DNA from: Sapria himalayana
Lineage: Eukaryota > Streptophyta > Magnoliopsida > Malpighiales > Rafflesiaceae
Reading direction: 5' to 3'
Length of the DNA stretch: 64,000 bases
NCBI GenBank assembly: GCA_029783825.1
Contig: JAREIK010002646.1
Coordinates: 131,728 to 195,727, forward strand
This document shows positions 1 through 12,329 of the stretch, piece after piece. The first letter of the stretch is position 1, and the number at the start of each line of letters is the position of its first letter. The notes beneath the pieces are model-generated. The model made no database searches, had not been told where the DNA came from, and was given only the letters and a program-made list of their open reading frames with translations. The translations under genes were made by a program, and so were the position numbers.

Positions 1-3000
1 TCTAATCTATTATATATCTATCTAACTATCTATCTTATATCTTTCATCTATCTATCTATCAATCTATTTTATCTATATATCTGTCTATCTAATATTATTT
101 ATATAATATATATATATATAATCTATCTATCTATCTATCTATTAATCTATATGTCTATTTGTCTATCTATTTATATGTCTATCTGTCTATTTATCTATTT
201 TTTATAATCTATATCTATATTGTCTATTTTCTATGTTTTTTATCTATGTATCTTCTATCTTATAAATCTGTCAAAAGTCTATATGTCTATGTCTCTCTCT
301 ATCCAATCTATCATCGGTCTATCATCTATCTGTCTATCAGTATATTTGACTAATTGTCAATTTATCCATCTTTATATATGTCTTTATGCATAATATAAAT
401 CTGTTAATAAGTCTATATGTCTATGTGTCTATCTTAAAATAATCAATCTGTCTAACTATCTATTATCTTTCTATCTATATATCTTTCTATATATCTATAT
501 GTCTATATGTCTATCTTTCTATTTGTCTATCTGACTATATGTATATTTATTTATCTATCTATCTATCTATTTATTTACCTATCTGTCTATCATTATATTT
601 GTTGATCTGTCTATTTGCCCATATGTCTATGTGTCTATGTGTCTATATGTCTATTTATTTATTTGTCTATCTATAAATCTGTCAATCAATCTATCTAGCT
701 ATCTATATATGTATCTATTATATCTCTTTCTATCTATTTATCAATCATTTTATCTATGTATATCTATTTATTTGTGTATATGTCTATCTATCTATCTTTC
801 TTTCTCTCTATCTCTCTCTGTCTATCTGTCTATCATTCGATCTGTCTATTGGTCTTTCAGTAAATCTATAAATTTTTCAATCTATCAATCCATCAATCTG
901 TCAATCAATCAATCAATCTATCTATATATTTATATGTCTCTCTATCTATTTGTTTTTCTATCTATCTATCCATCTATCTATCTATTTGTATATCAATTTA
1001 TATGTCTATGTTTCTATCTATTTATCTGTTTATCTCTATATCTGCATCTTTGTCTATATATCTATGTCTCTATGTGTCAATCTATCAATCTGTCTATTTT
1101 TCTATCTATCTATCTATCTATCTATATAACTATTTGTTAATTTGTCTATCTTTATATCTATCTTTCTGCCTAGATATAAATCTATCAATATGTCTATATG
1201 TCTATCATTCTATCTATCAATCTATAAATCTGTCTAATTGTCTATGTGCTTATCTTTCAATCAATCTATCTCTCTATATGACTATATATCTATCTATTTA
1301 TCTGTCTATCTATCTTTCTATCTATTTGTCTATCTGTTTATTTGTCTATCTTTCTATATGTATATCAATCAATCTATCTGTCTATCTTTCTATATGTATA
1401 TCAATCTATCTATTTGTCTATTTTCCATTCTGGCTATTTGTATATCTCTCAATCTATTTATTTTTCTATAAGTCTATGTATCTATATGTATATCAATCTA
1501 TTTATTTATCTGTCTATCTATTTATCTGACTATCTATCTATCTATATATTTATCGGATTGTCTATTTATCTCTCCTTTTATCTATATCTATCTTTTTGTC
1601 TATCTTTATATCTATCTATCAGTCAATTAGTCTATATGTCTGTCTATCTATCTATCTTTCTCTTTGTCTATCTTTATATCTATCTATCAGTCAATTAGTC
1701 TATATGTCTGTCTATCTATCTATCTTTCTCTTTGTCTATCTTTTTATCCATCTATCTTTTGATTTGTCTATCTATCTTTCTATAAATCTATCAATTTGTC
1801 AATCTATCAATCTATCTATATGTATATCCCTCTATATCTCTCTTTCTCTCTATCTGTCTGTCTATATGTTTATCTATTTATCTATCTATCTATCTATTTA
1901 TCTATTTATCTATATATCTATCTATCTGTCTATTTGTATATCAGTCTATCTACCTATCTGCATATCTATGTATCTGTAATTCTATTTATATATCTATAAA
2001 TCTATCTATCTATCTATCTAGCTTTTTATCTGTTTTTGTGTCTATCTGCCTAGCTGTCTATCTATCTATCAATATATATAGTTTTCTATTTATCTTTTTG
2101 TCTATCTTCCTATCTACCTTTCTGTATATTTGCTTATCTGCCTATTTGTCTCTCTATCTATCTATAAGTCTATTTATATATCTATCTATATGTTTATCTA
2201 ACTATCTATCTGTATGTCTGCTTGTCTATCTCTCTATCTATCTATCTATCTATATATCATTATATTTATCTATCTGTCTATCTATCTGGCTATTTGTCTA
2301 TATTTTTTTCTATCTATGTGGCAAGCTATCTATCTATCTTTCTTACTATTTGCCAATCTATCCATCAATCTATCTATTTGTCTATTTGTCTCTCTATCTA
2401 AATATCTATGTATATATGTTCCTTTGTGTATGTCTGTCTATCAATTTATCTGTCTATCTATTTGTCTATCTGATTCTATGTATGTGTTTAGATATATATA
2501 TATTTCTATATGTCTATCTGTCTATATTTCTATTTGTATATCTGTCTATCTATATATTTGTCTGTGTGTGTGTGTCTCTATCTTTCTTTCTATCTATCGA
2601 TCTTTCTGTCTAACTATATATCAGTCTATCTATCCATCCATCTATCTATCAATCTATTTGTATATCTAACTATCCATCTCTATCTACCAATCTATCTTTC
2701 TATTAGTCTATCAGTTTATTTGTCTATCTATCTATTTTTTTTATTTATTTGTCTACATATCTATCTATCTATGTGTACATTTATCTATCTTTATGCTTAT
2801 GTATATATATATCTATCATTCTATCTACCTATCTACCTATCTACCTATCTACATGTATGCTTATCTACCTAATTTTCTATTTATCAATATGTCTATCTAT
2901 AAATCTATCAATATGTCGATCTATCTATATATGTATATGTCTATATGCCTATCGATATAAATATATATCTTACTATCTATCTATATGTCTGTCTATCTAT

Positions 3001-3815
3001 CTATCTTTCTATATTTCTATTTATCTTTATGTTTATTTATCTTTTCGGATATCTATCTATCTTTCTATCTATATGTATGTCAATCTATCTATCTGTATAT
3101 CTATCTATCTATCTTTTTGTCTACCTATCAATTTGTTTATCTATCTATATTTCTATATGTCTATCTATCTATTTGTCTATCTATCTATTTATTTATATTT
3201 CTATGTGACTTTGTGTCTATGTGTCTATCTGTACATCTACCTATCTATCTATGTATCTATCTAGTTAATTATTTGTCTTTGACTATCTATATAGCTAGAT
3301 ATGTATCTTTCTTTCTTTCTATTTGTCTATTTGTCTATTTGTCTATCTGTCTATCTCTTTATTTATCTATATGTTTGTCTCTATGTCTGTCTTTCTATCT
3401 ATCTATCAATCTATCAATCTGTCAATCAATCAATCAATCTATCTATCTGTCTATTTATCTATCTGTCTATCTATCTATCTATCTATCTATCTGTCTGTCT
3501 ATATGTATATCTATATATCTGCATATTTCCCTATCTGTCTATCTATCTATTTGTCTATATATTTATCTTTCTATCTGTCTAACTTTATATCTACCTATCT
3601 ATCTATCTTTCTTTCTATCTGTATATCTATCTATCTACCTATTTATCGATCTGGTATCTATCTATCTTTCCATTTATTTATCTGTCTATCTATCTATATA
3701 TCTATCTATCTATCAATGTTTATATCTCTCTATCTATCTATATGTATGTCTGTATATCTATATATCTATCTATATGTCTATATGTTTATTGGTCTATCTG
3801 TATATTTGCCAATCT
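1..3815. repeat. degenerate TCTA/TCTG tetranucleotide tract
   Basis: Almost continuous 4-base periodic pyrimidine-rich sequence built from TCTA with TCTG, TTTA, TCAA and ATCT variants. It reads as Leu-Ser-Ile-Tyr repeats in any frame, so its long open frames carry no coding signal. A 68-bp direct duplication lies at about 1597-1740. The same repeat resumes at 9104 beyond the LINE, so the two parts were probably one tract. Confidence 0.97.
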
Positions 3816-3951
3816 ACAAGAGCTCAAGCAGTCCACAAATTCAGAAGTGTTCAGCTGTCTATTGGTCTATCTGTCTATTTGCCAATCTACAATAGACATA
3901 TATGTCTATATGTCTATTGGTCTATCGGTCTAAATATCTATCCAGATGAAA
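3816..3951 (+). repeat. scrambled LINE 5' fragments mixed with TCTA repeat
   Basis: Short LINE pieces alternate with TCTA repeat. A 15-nt piece at 3816-3830 is identical to 4065-4079 inside the LINE ORF1 remnant. The piece at 3839-3859 (ATTCAGAAGTGTTCAGCTGTC without its last base as a 20-mer) equals 3952-3972, and GTCCACAAAT at 3831 recurs at 3970. The order differs from that in the LINE, and the flanking repeat text around 3787-3815 recurs at 3864-3890. This suggests template switching at the 5' end of the insertion, or a later local duplication. Confidence 0.7.
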
Positions 3952-4255
3952 ATTCAGAAGTGTTCAGCTGTCCACAAATAGGGAGGGAAGAAGAAATAGA
4001 GGAGGATGTTTTGGAAAAAATAAAAGATGATTTAGAAATGTACGAAGAGGATTGGGAAAAACTTACAAGAGCTCAAGCAATGGAAGCCATCAAAAGAATG
4101 GCTACGCACCTTGGGCAGCAAGAAAATATATTCAAATAATGCAAGATACCCCAAATATATACAAGTTGCCAAGGAACAAGAAGAAGCATTTGAATAGAAC
4201 GATTGAGTCTAAATGCACAACAAGAGCACAAGCAAAATCTAACTTAAATGGATAG
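3952..4255 (+). pseudogene. LINE ORF1 remnant (C-terminal end)
   Basis: Two overlapping frames carry the remnant: an acidic stretch ending ...LTRAQAMEAIKRMATHL (to 4136), and a second frame from 4052 ending in a basic TTRAQAKSNLNG tail whose TAG stop at 4253 overlaps the ATG of ORF2 at 4248. A 'TRAQAK'-like basic tail just before ORF2 is common in plant LINE ORF1 products. No RNA-recognition or CCHC zinc-knuckle block is visible, so most of ORF1 is missing or too decayed to see. The acidic segment may instead be unrelated 5' sequence. Confidence 0.6.
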
Positions 4256-4960
4256 ATATCTTTATTGGAACATTAGGGGGGTGACAAATAATCCCTCGTT
4301 AAATAGATTAAAACGTTTAATAAAAATTCATAGAATATCTCTGGTAATTATAGCGGAACCTATGATTCAAAAGGACCAATTGAGTAAATATAGTAGACTA
4401 CTAGGGTTTAACAATGCATTTGTTAATTCAAACGGTAAGCTCTAGATCATATGTCACACTTACATGAATATTATAATAATTAAAGACACGGAACAAGTAG
4501 TTCACTTTAAATCTAAAATAAATGCAGAGGTCATAATTTCTGCAGTGTATGCTAAAAATAATAAAAAAGATAGGTTAGAATTATGAAAGGAAATGCGTGA
4601 CATAGCGAAGAAAGACACCCCATGGATCATAGGTGGGGACTTTAATGTAATTAGAAGTGTGAAAGAAAAGAAAGGAGTTAAAATCCCAGACAAAGTAGAC
4701 ATGCCACAATTTAATGACACTATCACTAGTGAAAATCTGATGGAAGTGAATTTTATAGGTTCAAGCTATACATGGTGTAATAACTAGCAGAAAAGAGGGG
4801 CAATCTGGGCAAGGTTAGATAGGGTTCTGTGTAATGCGAAGTGAGTAGCCTCTCAGGGGGTTACAGGGCTCAGACATTTAAACAGAACTTGTTCTGACCA
4901 TAGTCCATTGCTCATTTCCATCAATAAAAGTCAGTATATTACGGGCACTTTTATATTTCA
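4248..4960 (+). pseudogene. LINE ORF2, endonuclease domain (broken)
   Basis: N-terminal apurinic-like endonuclease of the LINE, which nicks target DNA to prime reverse transcription. The start ATG at 4248 gives MDRYLYWNIRG, matching the usual beginning of plant L1 ORF2. The block WIIGGDFNVI (catalytic Asp codon at 4638-4640), the SYTWCNN block near 4773-4787 and CSDHSPLL near 4890-4913 follow in the normal order. In-frame stops occur after NGKL (4443), before the EMRDIAKK block, after SYTWCNN (4788) and in the stretch that follows. The domain is recognisable over its full length but cannot be translated. Confidence 0.88.
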
Positions 4961-5469
4961 AAATATGTGGGTAAAGCACCCAGAATTTGAAAAGATGGTG
5001 AGAGAATCCTGGATAGAGCCAGTTATAGGAAAGCCTATGCAGGTTCTAACGTGTAAGCTATATAGATTAAAAAATGCTTAAACTTTTGGAATAAAGATGT
5101 TTTTGGAAATATAAACCAAAAAATAAAGGAGGAGGAGTAAGAAGTGGGGAAATTGGAAAAAGATTATGAAAATTCCCAAAATGAATCAGAAACAAACTAA
5201 GTAAAGTCAAAGGAAAATTGAGGCTTAGATTACATATGGAAGAAATCTATTGGAAACAATGAGCGAAGATTAAATGGCTTAAAAGACGGGGAAAGAAATA
5301 CTAAATTTTTTCATACTATGTGTAGAATCAAAACTCATAAGAACAAAATAAAAGGTATAAAAAATGATCATGGAATCTAGGTAGAAGAAGACAACTAATT
5401 AGGAATCATCTTTGATGAATTCTTTTAAAAACATTTATGCGGCTCGGTTAGTCACGAAGGTGATTCATT

Positions 5470-6599
5470 AATAAAAGAAATTAAAACATCTGTTACAAAG
5501 GAACAAAATAATAAGTTGGAAATGATTCCGTATGAAGAAGTTAAAAATGTTGTCTTTTGCCTGGATAAGGACAGTGCAGCTGGACCGGATGGTTGGAATA
5601 ATTTCTTTTTCCATACCAGTTGGAATACTCTTAAAAAAGAGCATGTTTCTGCAGTTGCAAGTTTTTTTGTAGGTGCGGATATACCTAAAGTATGGGCAAA
5701 TTCGTTTATTGTGCTAATTCCAAAGAAGGAATCACCACAAATATGTGAAGACTATATGCCTATTAGCTTATGTAATGTTATATATAAGATTCTAGCAAAA
5801 GTTCTACAAAGCAGGTTAAGTACTAATTTACCAGAAGTAATATCACAGGAGCAAACAGGTTTTGTTAAAAATAGGTTAATGATTGAAAATATAAAATTAG
5901 CAGCTGAAACGATGAAAGAGATTACTGTTAAAACAATAGGGAATAATCTAGTAGTAAAACTAGATTTGTCTTAAGCATTTGATAGAATTGAATGGGACAC
6001 ACTCTGTTTTGTAGTGAGAAAGTTTGGCTTCTCTGAATTATGTATAGATTTAATATATAGATGTGTCACAAGTGTATGGGTAAAAGTTATTGTAAATGGT
6101 CAGAAAGGAGAGGAATTTAAACCGAAAAGGAGTTTAAGACAAGGGGATCCCTTGTCTCCTTTATTATTCGATATTTATTTAGAATTATTAATTCGTAATT
6201 TAAATAAAAGAATGGCAGCGGGCAAGATCATTCCGTTTAGACAGCCAATTAATACTCCTAGAATAGGTTGTCTAGCATATGCGAATGACCGTATAATTTT
6301 CATAAACGCAACTTCCAGATTGTTGAGGAATCTTATGGATCTTTTGCAAATTTTCGAGAAAGAAATGAGGAAAGTTGTAAATAAAAAGAAAAGTCAGTTT
6401 TTGTTATCATCAAAAACATCCGAAAAAGTGGCCAAAAAGATTATAAAAATTACTGGATTTATCCAAAATAAAGGGGCTTTAACATATCTAGGCTGCCCAA
6501 TATTTGAGGGTAGACTGAGAGAATTATTTAAGATCATTACAAAAAAAATTAAGGAAAATAGCATGTTGGAAGGAGGAGCTACTGGGTTTCGGGGGTAGG
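5470..6599 (+). pseudogene. LINE ORF2, reverse transcriptase domain (broken)
   Basis: Reverse transcriptase of the L1 type. Visible blocks are DKDSAAGPDGW (about 5562-5595), FIVLIPKK, PISLCNVIYKILAKVL, QTGFVKNR, the A box LDLS-stop-AFDRIEW (TAA at 5972-5974), the B box LRQGDPLSP, and the C box, which reads AYAND instead of AYADD because codon 6284-6286 is AAT. The second catalytic Asp pair is therefore damaged as well as the frame being closed. The region 4960-5470 between endonuclease and RT is readable as LINE linker but has many stops and frameshifts. Confidence 0.93.
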
Positions 6600-7290
6600 A
6601 TTACTTTAATCTCCCACATTCTCCAAAGCATGCTGGTACATATCTTAACAGCTGTTCATCCACCTAAGAAATTTATTTAGAAACTAGAAATGGACATGGC
6701 TAACTTTTAATGGGGGAAAAAAGAGGGCAAGTTTAAGCTTCACTGGAAGAACTGGGATGATATATGCTTCCCAAAAGAGGAGGCAGGTTTGGGCATCATT
6801 AGACTGCAGGACATGGCCACAGCATGGGACTGCAAAGGATGCTGAAGGTTAAAAGAAGGTGGGAGTCTGTGGGCAAAGTTCATGAGAACTAAATATGAAG
6901 GGTCTAGGACTAAGAGTCTAAATAAGGCTTCAAATATTTGGAAATCAATGAAAAAACAAAAAGAAATAGTAGAATCACATTCGATATTGAAAAAAAGCGA
7001 ATGGAAATGGACACTGAACCCGCATGGGAATTTTACTTTAAAATTGGTAAAAGAACTAATTAGAAAGAATAAACCAGCACAAGCATTATTAAAATGGGCT
7101 TGGAAAGAGGACATCCCGCAAAAAATGAGTTCGCTTTCATGGATAGTACTTGTTAAAGTTTTACCAGTAGATAGTAATATTCAAAGAAAAGGAATAAAAA
7201 TGGCATCAAAATGTGACTACTGCCAGGAAGCAGTAGAATCTATCGACCATTTATTTTCGGAAGGAAGGATAGCAGCATGTGTCTAGAAAG
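6600..7290 (+). pseudogene. LINE ORF2, thumb/connector with Cys-His motif
   Basis: This segment links RT to RNase H. The part from 6600 to 6880 is frameshifted but still readable as the region downstream of the YLGCP block. The frame at 6882-7286 shows WKWTLNPHGNFTLKLVK, WKEDIPQKMSSLSW, PVDSNIQRKGI and CDYCQEAVESIDHLF. This is the order of the zf-RVT (reverse-transcriptase zinc-binding) region of plant L1 ORF2. The frame closes at TAG 7284-7286. Confidence 0.85.
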
Positions 7291-7469
7291 AGCTAGAGAA
7301 ATTGAATCAGATAAGTAGCAAACAGGAAGGGTTAATAGAAAAAATTAAAAAATGGGGAACTTACACTTCAAGAAGTTCTGTTAGCAATTGGCTAACTCAA
7401 AATCTCCCGCACGTTGTTATTTGGAGTCTAGGGAAAGCTTGAAACAATAGTAGATTTTAAAGAATCAAA

Positions 7470-8131
7470 ATGAACTCAGTTGAAATATTAAAAGATATTA
7501 GGAACCAAATCAATAATATATCTAATATTAAACCCTTGAAAGTTGAGAATATAGATATGGTTAGAAAACTCAAAAATACATGGTCACTTACTATTAATAA
7601 GACTAAGACACATAGGGTAAAGAGCATAAGTTGGAGTAAGCCCCCAGAAGGAAAGATATCCCTTAACACTGATGGTAGCTTTAATAGGGATATAGGGACA
7701 GCAGGAGGAGGAGGGGCAATAAGAGATTCTCAAGGGAGTATCATTAAAGCATTCACTCTTTCAGGTAAAGGTTCCTCAGTTCTTCACTCAAAAATTATTG
7801 CATTAAAAAAGGGTTGTATATCTGTAAAGAGCTAGGCGTTAATAACCTACAAATACATGTAGATTCATTGACTTTAGTTAATTTGGTAATGAAAAAAGTA
7901 CAGTTATGGAAGTATGAGGAGGAGATTGAAATAATAAAAAATCTTGTTAATGAATCAAATGCAAATATTTTACATATTTATAGGGAGGCCAATGCACTAG
8001 CAGACTGCCTCGCTAGAATAGGAATGAGTAAAGGGGATATTGAGTATGTAGAGGGGACTATGCCAGAAAAACTAAATGGATTGGCAAGATTGGATAAACT
8101 TGCCTTCCCATACCTAAGAGTGAAAAGGTAG
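7470..8131 (+). pseudogene. LINE ORF2, C-terminal RNase H domain (frameshifted)
   Basis: RNase H of the plant RVT_3 type, which removes RNA from the RNA-DNA hybrid. The first frame (7470-7835) carries NTDGSFNRDIGTAGGGGAIR with the first catalytic Asp. The expected Glu in the next block is lost (HSKIIAL, where the second LINE in this window has HSEILVL). A frameshift near 7814-7835 moves to the second frame, with HVDSLTLVNLV and HIYREANALADCLA, the last two conserved blocks. The domain ends at TAG 8129-8131. It is the same family as the minus-strand LINE at 60.1-62.05 kb. Confidence 0.9.
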
Positions 8132-9103
8132 GGAATTTGCTCTTGTTAAAGCATAGAATTTAAGAATATCTAGGTGAAAAATTGTAAAATCTAATAATGA
8201 ATTTAATCATTATGGGGGGGTATAGTTTGCTATGTGGAGGAATTTCTGTCTCTGCATGATATATAAAAATATTTAAGAGGAAATAGAAATAAGGACAAGA
8301 TACAGCAGTGGTCTATTTTGGAATTGGCTCATTGTGTTGGTTTGCATTTTTGTGTTTTTCTGCAGCACAGGAAAAGCAAGAGGATCCGGCAAGGAGTCTA
8401 AACAAGTGGCTGTGTCAATATAAGTAATAGAGTCTACATTGTATTGATGTCTGTAAAAGTCTGTTTTTGGAAAGGAGGTAATGTCATGTGTTATTTTAAT
8501 TAAGTCAATAGGTACTAGGAAGTGTTAGTGTCCAGATTAGGAATCAGGGAGAAGAGATGCTGCACAAATCAGATCAGAACTAATCCAAGGGGGGAAGAAG
8601 AAGGTGACTTCGGATGAATGGCAGAGGATTCAAGGAGCAGATAAAGCCTCAAATTAGCACAATGGGAAAAACATCAATGAGGACTAAACATTAGATTCAA
8701 GTGGATCAAACAAAAAGGTAAACAAAAGAAATAAGTTATACTATGGAAATGCTTTCTTTTCTTTATTGTTGCAGGAATTCAGAGTTTATATAGAAAAGAT
8801 CCAGCCAAAACAAGTGAAAGCAGGAATAAGGCAATATAGCACCTGAAATAAGAAGTGGAGTGAAGCTAAATGGAAAAAGAAAAGAGAATAAAGATCAAGG
8901 GAAAATTATGCAAAGGAAGGCCCAATTAGAAAGGAAACCTAGTTGTTATGTTTCAAATAGGATATTTACATGTAAATTAAACATTTTATTTTTTGAAAAT
9001 GGGAAAGGATGTAAGAGGGGAAAGGGTAGATGTAGCTTGTAAAAAGGGTATTCCTCCATCAAAAGAGATGGTTATAATTAATAAAGAAATCTTATTAAAA
9101 AAA
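8132..9103 (+). other. LINE 3' untranslated region
   Basis: About 970 bases without a credible coding frame, between the RNase H stop and the return of TCTA repeat at 9104. It contains a G7 run near 8214-8220, an AATAAA signal at 9080-9085 and a short A run at 9097-9103. A 60-codon open frame at 8860-9042 shows no family resemblance and is probably chance. Confidence 0.75.
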
Positions 9104-9891
9104 TATTTTTCAATCTATCTATATGTCTATCTATCTATATGTCTTTCTACCTATCTATAAATCTATTTATAAGTCTATATGTCTATGTGTTTATCTGTAC
9201 ATCTATCAATCTGTCTAACTATCTATTTACCAATCTTTCTTTGTGTCTATCTCTCTATATGTCAATATATCTATCTGTCTTTATGTCTATTTTTCTATAT
9301 GTCTATATGTATATTTTTTTATGTGTATATCTACATATCTATCAATCTGTCTATTTGCCTATCTATTTATCTATATATCTATCTATTTGTCTATATGTCT
9401 ATTTGTCTATCTATCTATTTGTATATTTATTTAGTTATTTATTTATCTTTCTATCTATTTGTATATTTGTCTTTATATCTATATTTATATCTTTTTATCT
9501 ATCTATTTATATGTTTGTCTATATATCTATCTTTTTATCTATTTGTCTATCTATCTATGAATTTATCTATTTATCTATTTATATATTTATCTATCTATCT
9601 TTCGATCTGTCCATCTATCTATCTATCTTTCTCTCTATCTATCTATCTATCTATTTATCTATCTGCACATCAATCTATATGTCTATCTGTTTATCAATCG
9701 ATCTATTTATCTGTCTACCTATCTACCTCTCTATCTATCTATATTTATATCTGTCTATCTATCTATCAGTCTTTTGGTCTTTTTGTCTATCTATATATTT
9801 GTATATATTTCTATCTATCTATCTTTCTATCTATTTGACTATCTATCTATCTGTATAATTATATATCTATCGGTCTATCAATCTTTTTGCC
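9104..9891. repeat. TCTA tetranucleotide tract, left flank of the tandem array
   Basis: Same degenerate TCTA repeat as 1-3815, resuming right after the LINE A-run. This part lies outside the tandem array: the sequence before TATATACCT at 9892 (ending TTTTTGCC) is not repeated at the starts of units 2 and 3. Confidence 0.95.
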
Positions 9892-12329
9892 TATATACCT
9901 ATCTGCATATTTGCTTATTTTCCTATCTATCTATCTATCTATTTGTCTGTTTATAAATCTTTCTATAAGTTAATCTATCTATATATGTATATATCTATTT
10001 TTAACTATCTATCTATATGTGTACATATATATCTTTTTATTTTTCTATCGATATATCTATCTATCTCTCTATTTATCTATATGTTTATCTGGCTATCTGG
10101 CTATAAGTCTATCTTTATATATATCTATCTGTCCATATATATATATATATATATATCTTTTTATCTCTCTATCTGTATATATGTTTATCAAGCTATATGC
10201 CTATCTTTCTATCTATCTATTCTCTATCTATCTATTTATCTATCAATATATCTAACTATCAATTTGCCTATCTATCAATCTTTATATCTGCATATCTATC
10301 TATTTTTTTTTCTATCTGTCTATCTAACTATCTATTTGTATATCTGTTTATTTGTGAATTTGACTATCTGTCTATCTATCTATTTGTCTTATCTTTGTCT
10401 ATCTTTCTATTTGTCTATCTATCTATCTTTCTTTTATCTATTTATCTATCAATCTAAATAACTAATTGTCTGTCTGTCTGTCTATCTTTCTTTTCGTCTA
10501 TCTATATATCTATCTAACTATCTATCTATCTATCTATTTATCTATCTGTATAGCTATCTATCTACCTATATGTGTAAGTGCCTATATGTCTATATATATA
10601 TATATAACTATTTATCTATCTATCTTTCTTTCTATTTGTATATATGTCTATCTTCCATTATTTATATCTGCCTATCTATCTATCTGACTATTTGGCTATC
10701 TGCCTATCTATCTTTCTACCTATTTATAAATTTGTATACAAGTCTATATGTCGATGTGTCTATTTGTCAATATATCAATTTGTCTAAATATCTATACATC
10801 TACCTTTGTATTTGCCTATCTCTCTATATGTCTATTGGTCTATCTCTCTATCTGTTTATCTTTCTATCTAACTATTTGTCTATATGTATACATGTCTATC
10901 TGTATATCTTTCTATCTTTCTCTTTTTCTATCTTTCTTTCAATATATATGTCTATCTATCTATATATCTATATGTCTATATGTCTATATGTCTATTTATC
11001 TATGTATTTGTCTATATTTCTATCTTTTTATCTTTTTATCTATATATCTGTCTATCTGTATATCTATCTATCTGACTATTTATCTATCTCACTATCTCTT
11101 TATCTTTCTGTCTATCTATATGTCTATCTGTCTATATATGATTCTATCTATCTATTTATCTGTCTATCTGTTTATCTATCTATATGTCTTTCTGCATATT
11201 TGCTTATCTGCCAATTTGTTTATCTATATATCTATCTTTCTATCTATAGATCTATCTATATGTTAATCTATTTATATATGTATATGTCTTTCTAAATACT
11301 AACTATTTATATGTTTGTCTGTTTATCTGTCTATATGTTTATTTGTCTATTTGTTTATATATATCTCTTTCTATTTATCTATCTAACTATCGATCTATCT
11401 ATCTAATTGACTTTCTGTCTATCTATATATCTGTCTATCTATCTTTCTGTCTATCTATCTATCTGTCTATCTATCTTTCTTTCTATCTCTCTATTTGTCT
11501 ATCTATTTATCTATCTATCTGTATATCTGTATATCTACTTATATGCATATCTGTCTATCTATCAATCTATCTATCTATTTGTCTATTTATATATCTATCT
11601 ACCTAACTATCTATCTTTCTTTCTTTTTTTCTATCTGTTTATCTGTCTCTCTACCTATATGTCTTTTCTGCCTATCTATCTATTTGTATAACTATCTATA
11701 TGTCTATCTGACTATCTTTATATCTCTCTATTTATCTGTATATTTTTCTATATATTTATCTGTATATCTATCTTTTAGTTTATCTGTCTATATATCAATC
11801 TACATATCGATCTATATGTATACGTATTCATCTGTCTATTTGTTTATCTATGAATCTTACTATATGTCGATCTATTTGTCTATCTTTCTACCTATATGTA
11901 AATCTGTCTATAAGTCTATATTTTTGTGTTTATCTTTTAATATATCAATCAATCTAACTATCTATCTACATATCTTTCTATTTGTCCCTCTCTCTATATG
12001 TATATCTGTATATGTGTCTAACTGTCTATATGTCTATATGTATATTTGACTTACTATCTATCTGCCAATTTTTCTTTGTATATATTTGTCTATCTGTCTA
12101 TCTATCTATATGTCTATCTTTCTATTTATCTATCTTTCTATCTATCTTTCTATCTATCTATTTGTGTATTACTCCATTTTCTATTTGTTTATCTATCTAT
12201 CTGTCCTTATGTATATCTATCTAATAGTCAATTTGTTTATCTCTCTATCTCTCTATCTGTCATATGTCTATTTGTCTATCTGATTATGTCACAATCTATC
12301 TATCTGTCTATCTATATATCTATCTGTCT
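9892..12329. repeat. TCTA tetranucleotide tract (unit 1)
   Basis: 2.4 kb of degenerate TCTA repeat with a short (TA)n run near 10137-10155. It ends abruptly at the CACTA-like terminus near 12330. No coding content; Leu-Ser-Ile-Tyr frames are a by-product of the 4-base period. Confidence 0.96.

Larger units (their letters stand above)
3952..9103 (+). mobile_element. L1-type LINE with RNase H domain (dead, near full length)
   Basis: A non-LTR retrotransposon with, in order, an ORF1 remnant, apurinic endonuclease, reverse transcriptase, a Cys/His connector, RNase H and a long 3' UTR ending in AATAAA (9080-9085) and an A-rich end (9097-9103). This order with a C-terminal RNase H is characteristic of plant L1-type elements. 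Many stops and frameshifts and a mutated RT active site make it non-functional. TCTA repeat flanks both sides, so the element inserted into that tract; target-site duplications cannot be told apart inside the microsatellite. The 5' limit is approximate because of scrambled fragments just upstream. Confidence 0.93.

Noticed and set aside
1..3815. Regular repeats as a CRISPR-like array
   Set aside because: Simple tetranucleotide repeat in an evidently plant sequence; no fixed repeat-spacer pattern. The same applies to the 42/69/80-bp satellite.
8860..9042. 60-codon open frame in the LINE 3' UTR
   Set aside because: Lys-rich chance frame in A-rich sequence, no family resemblance.
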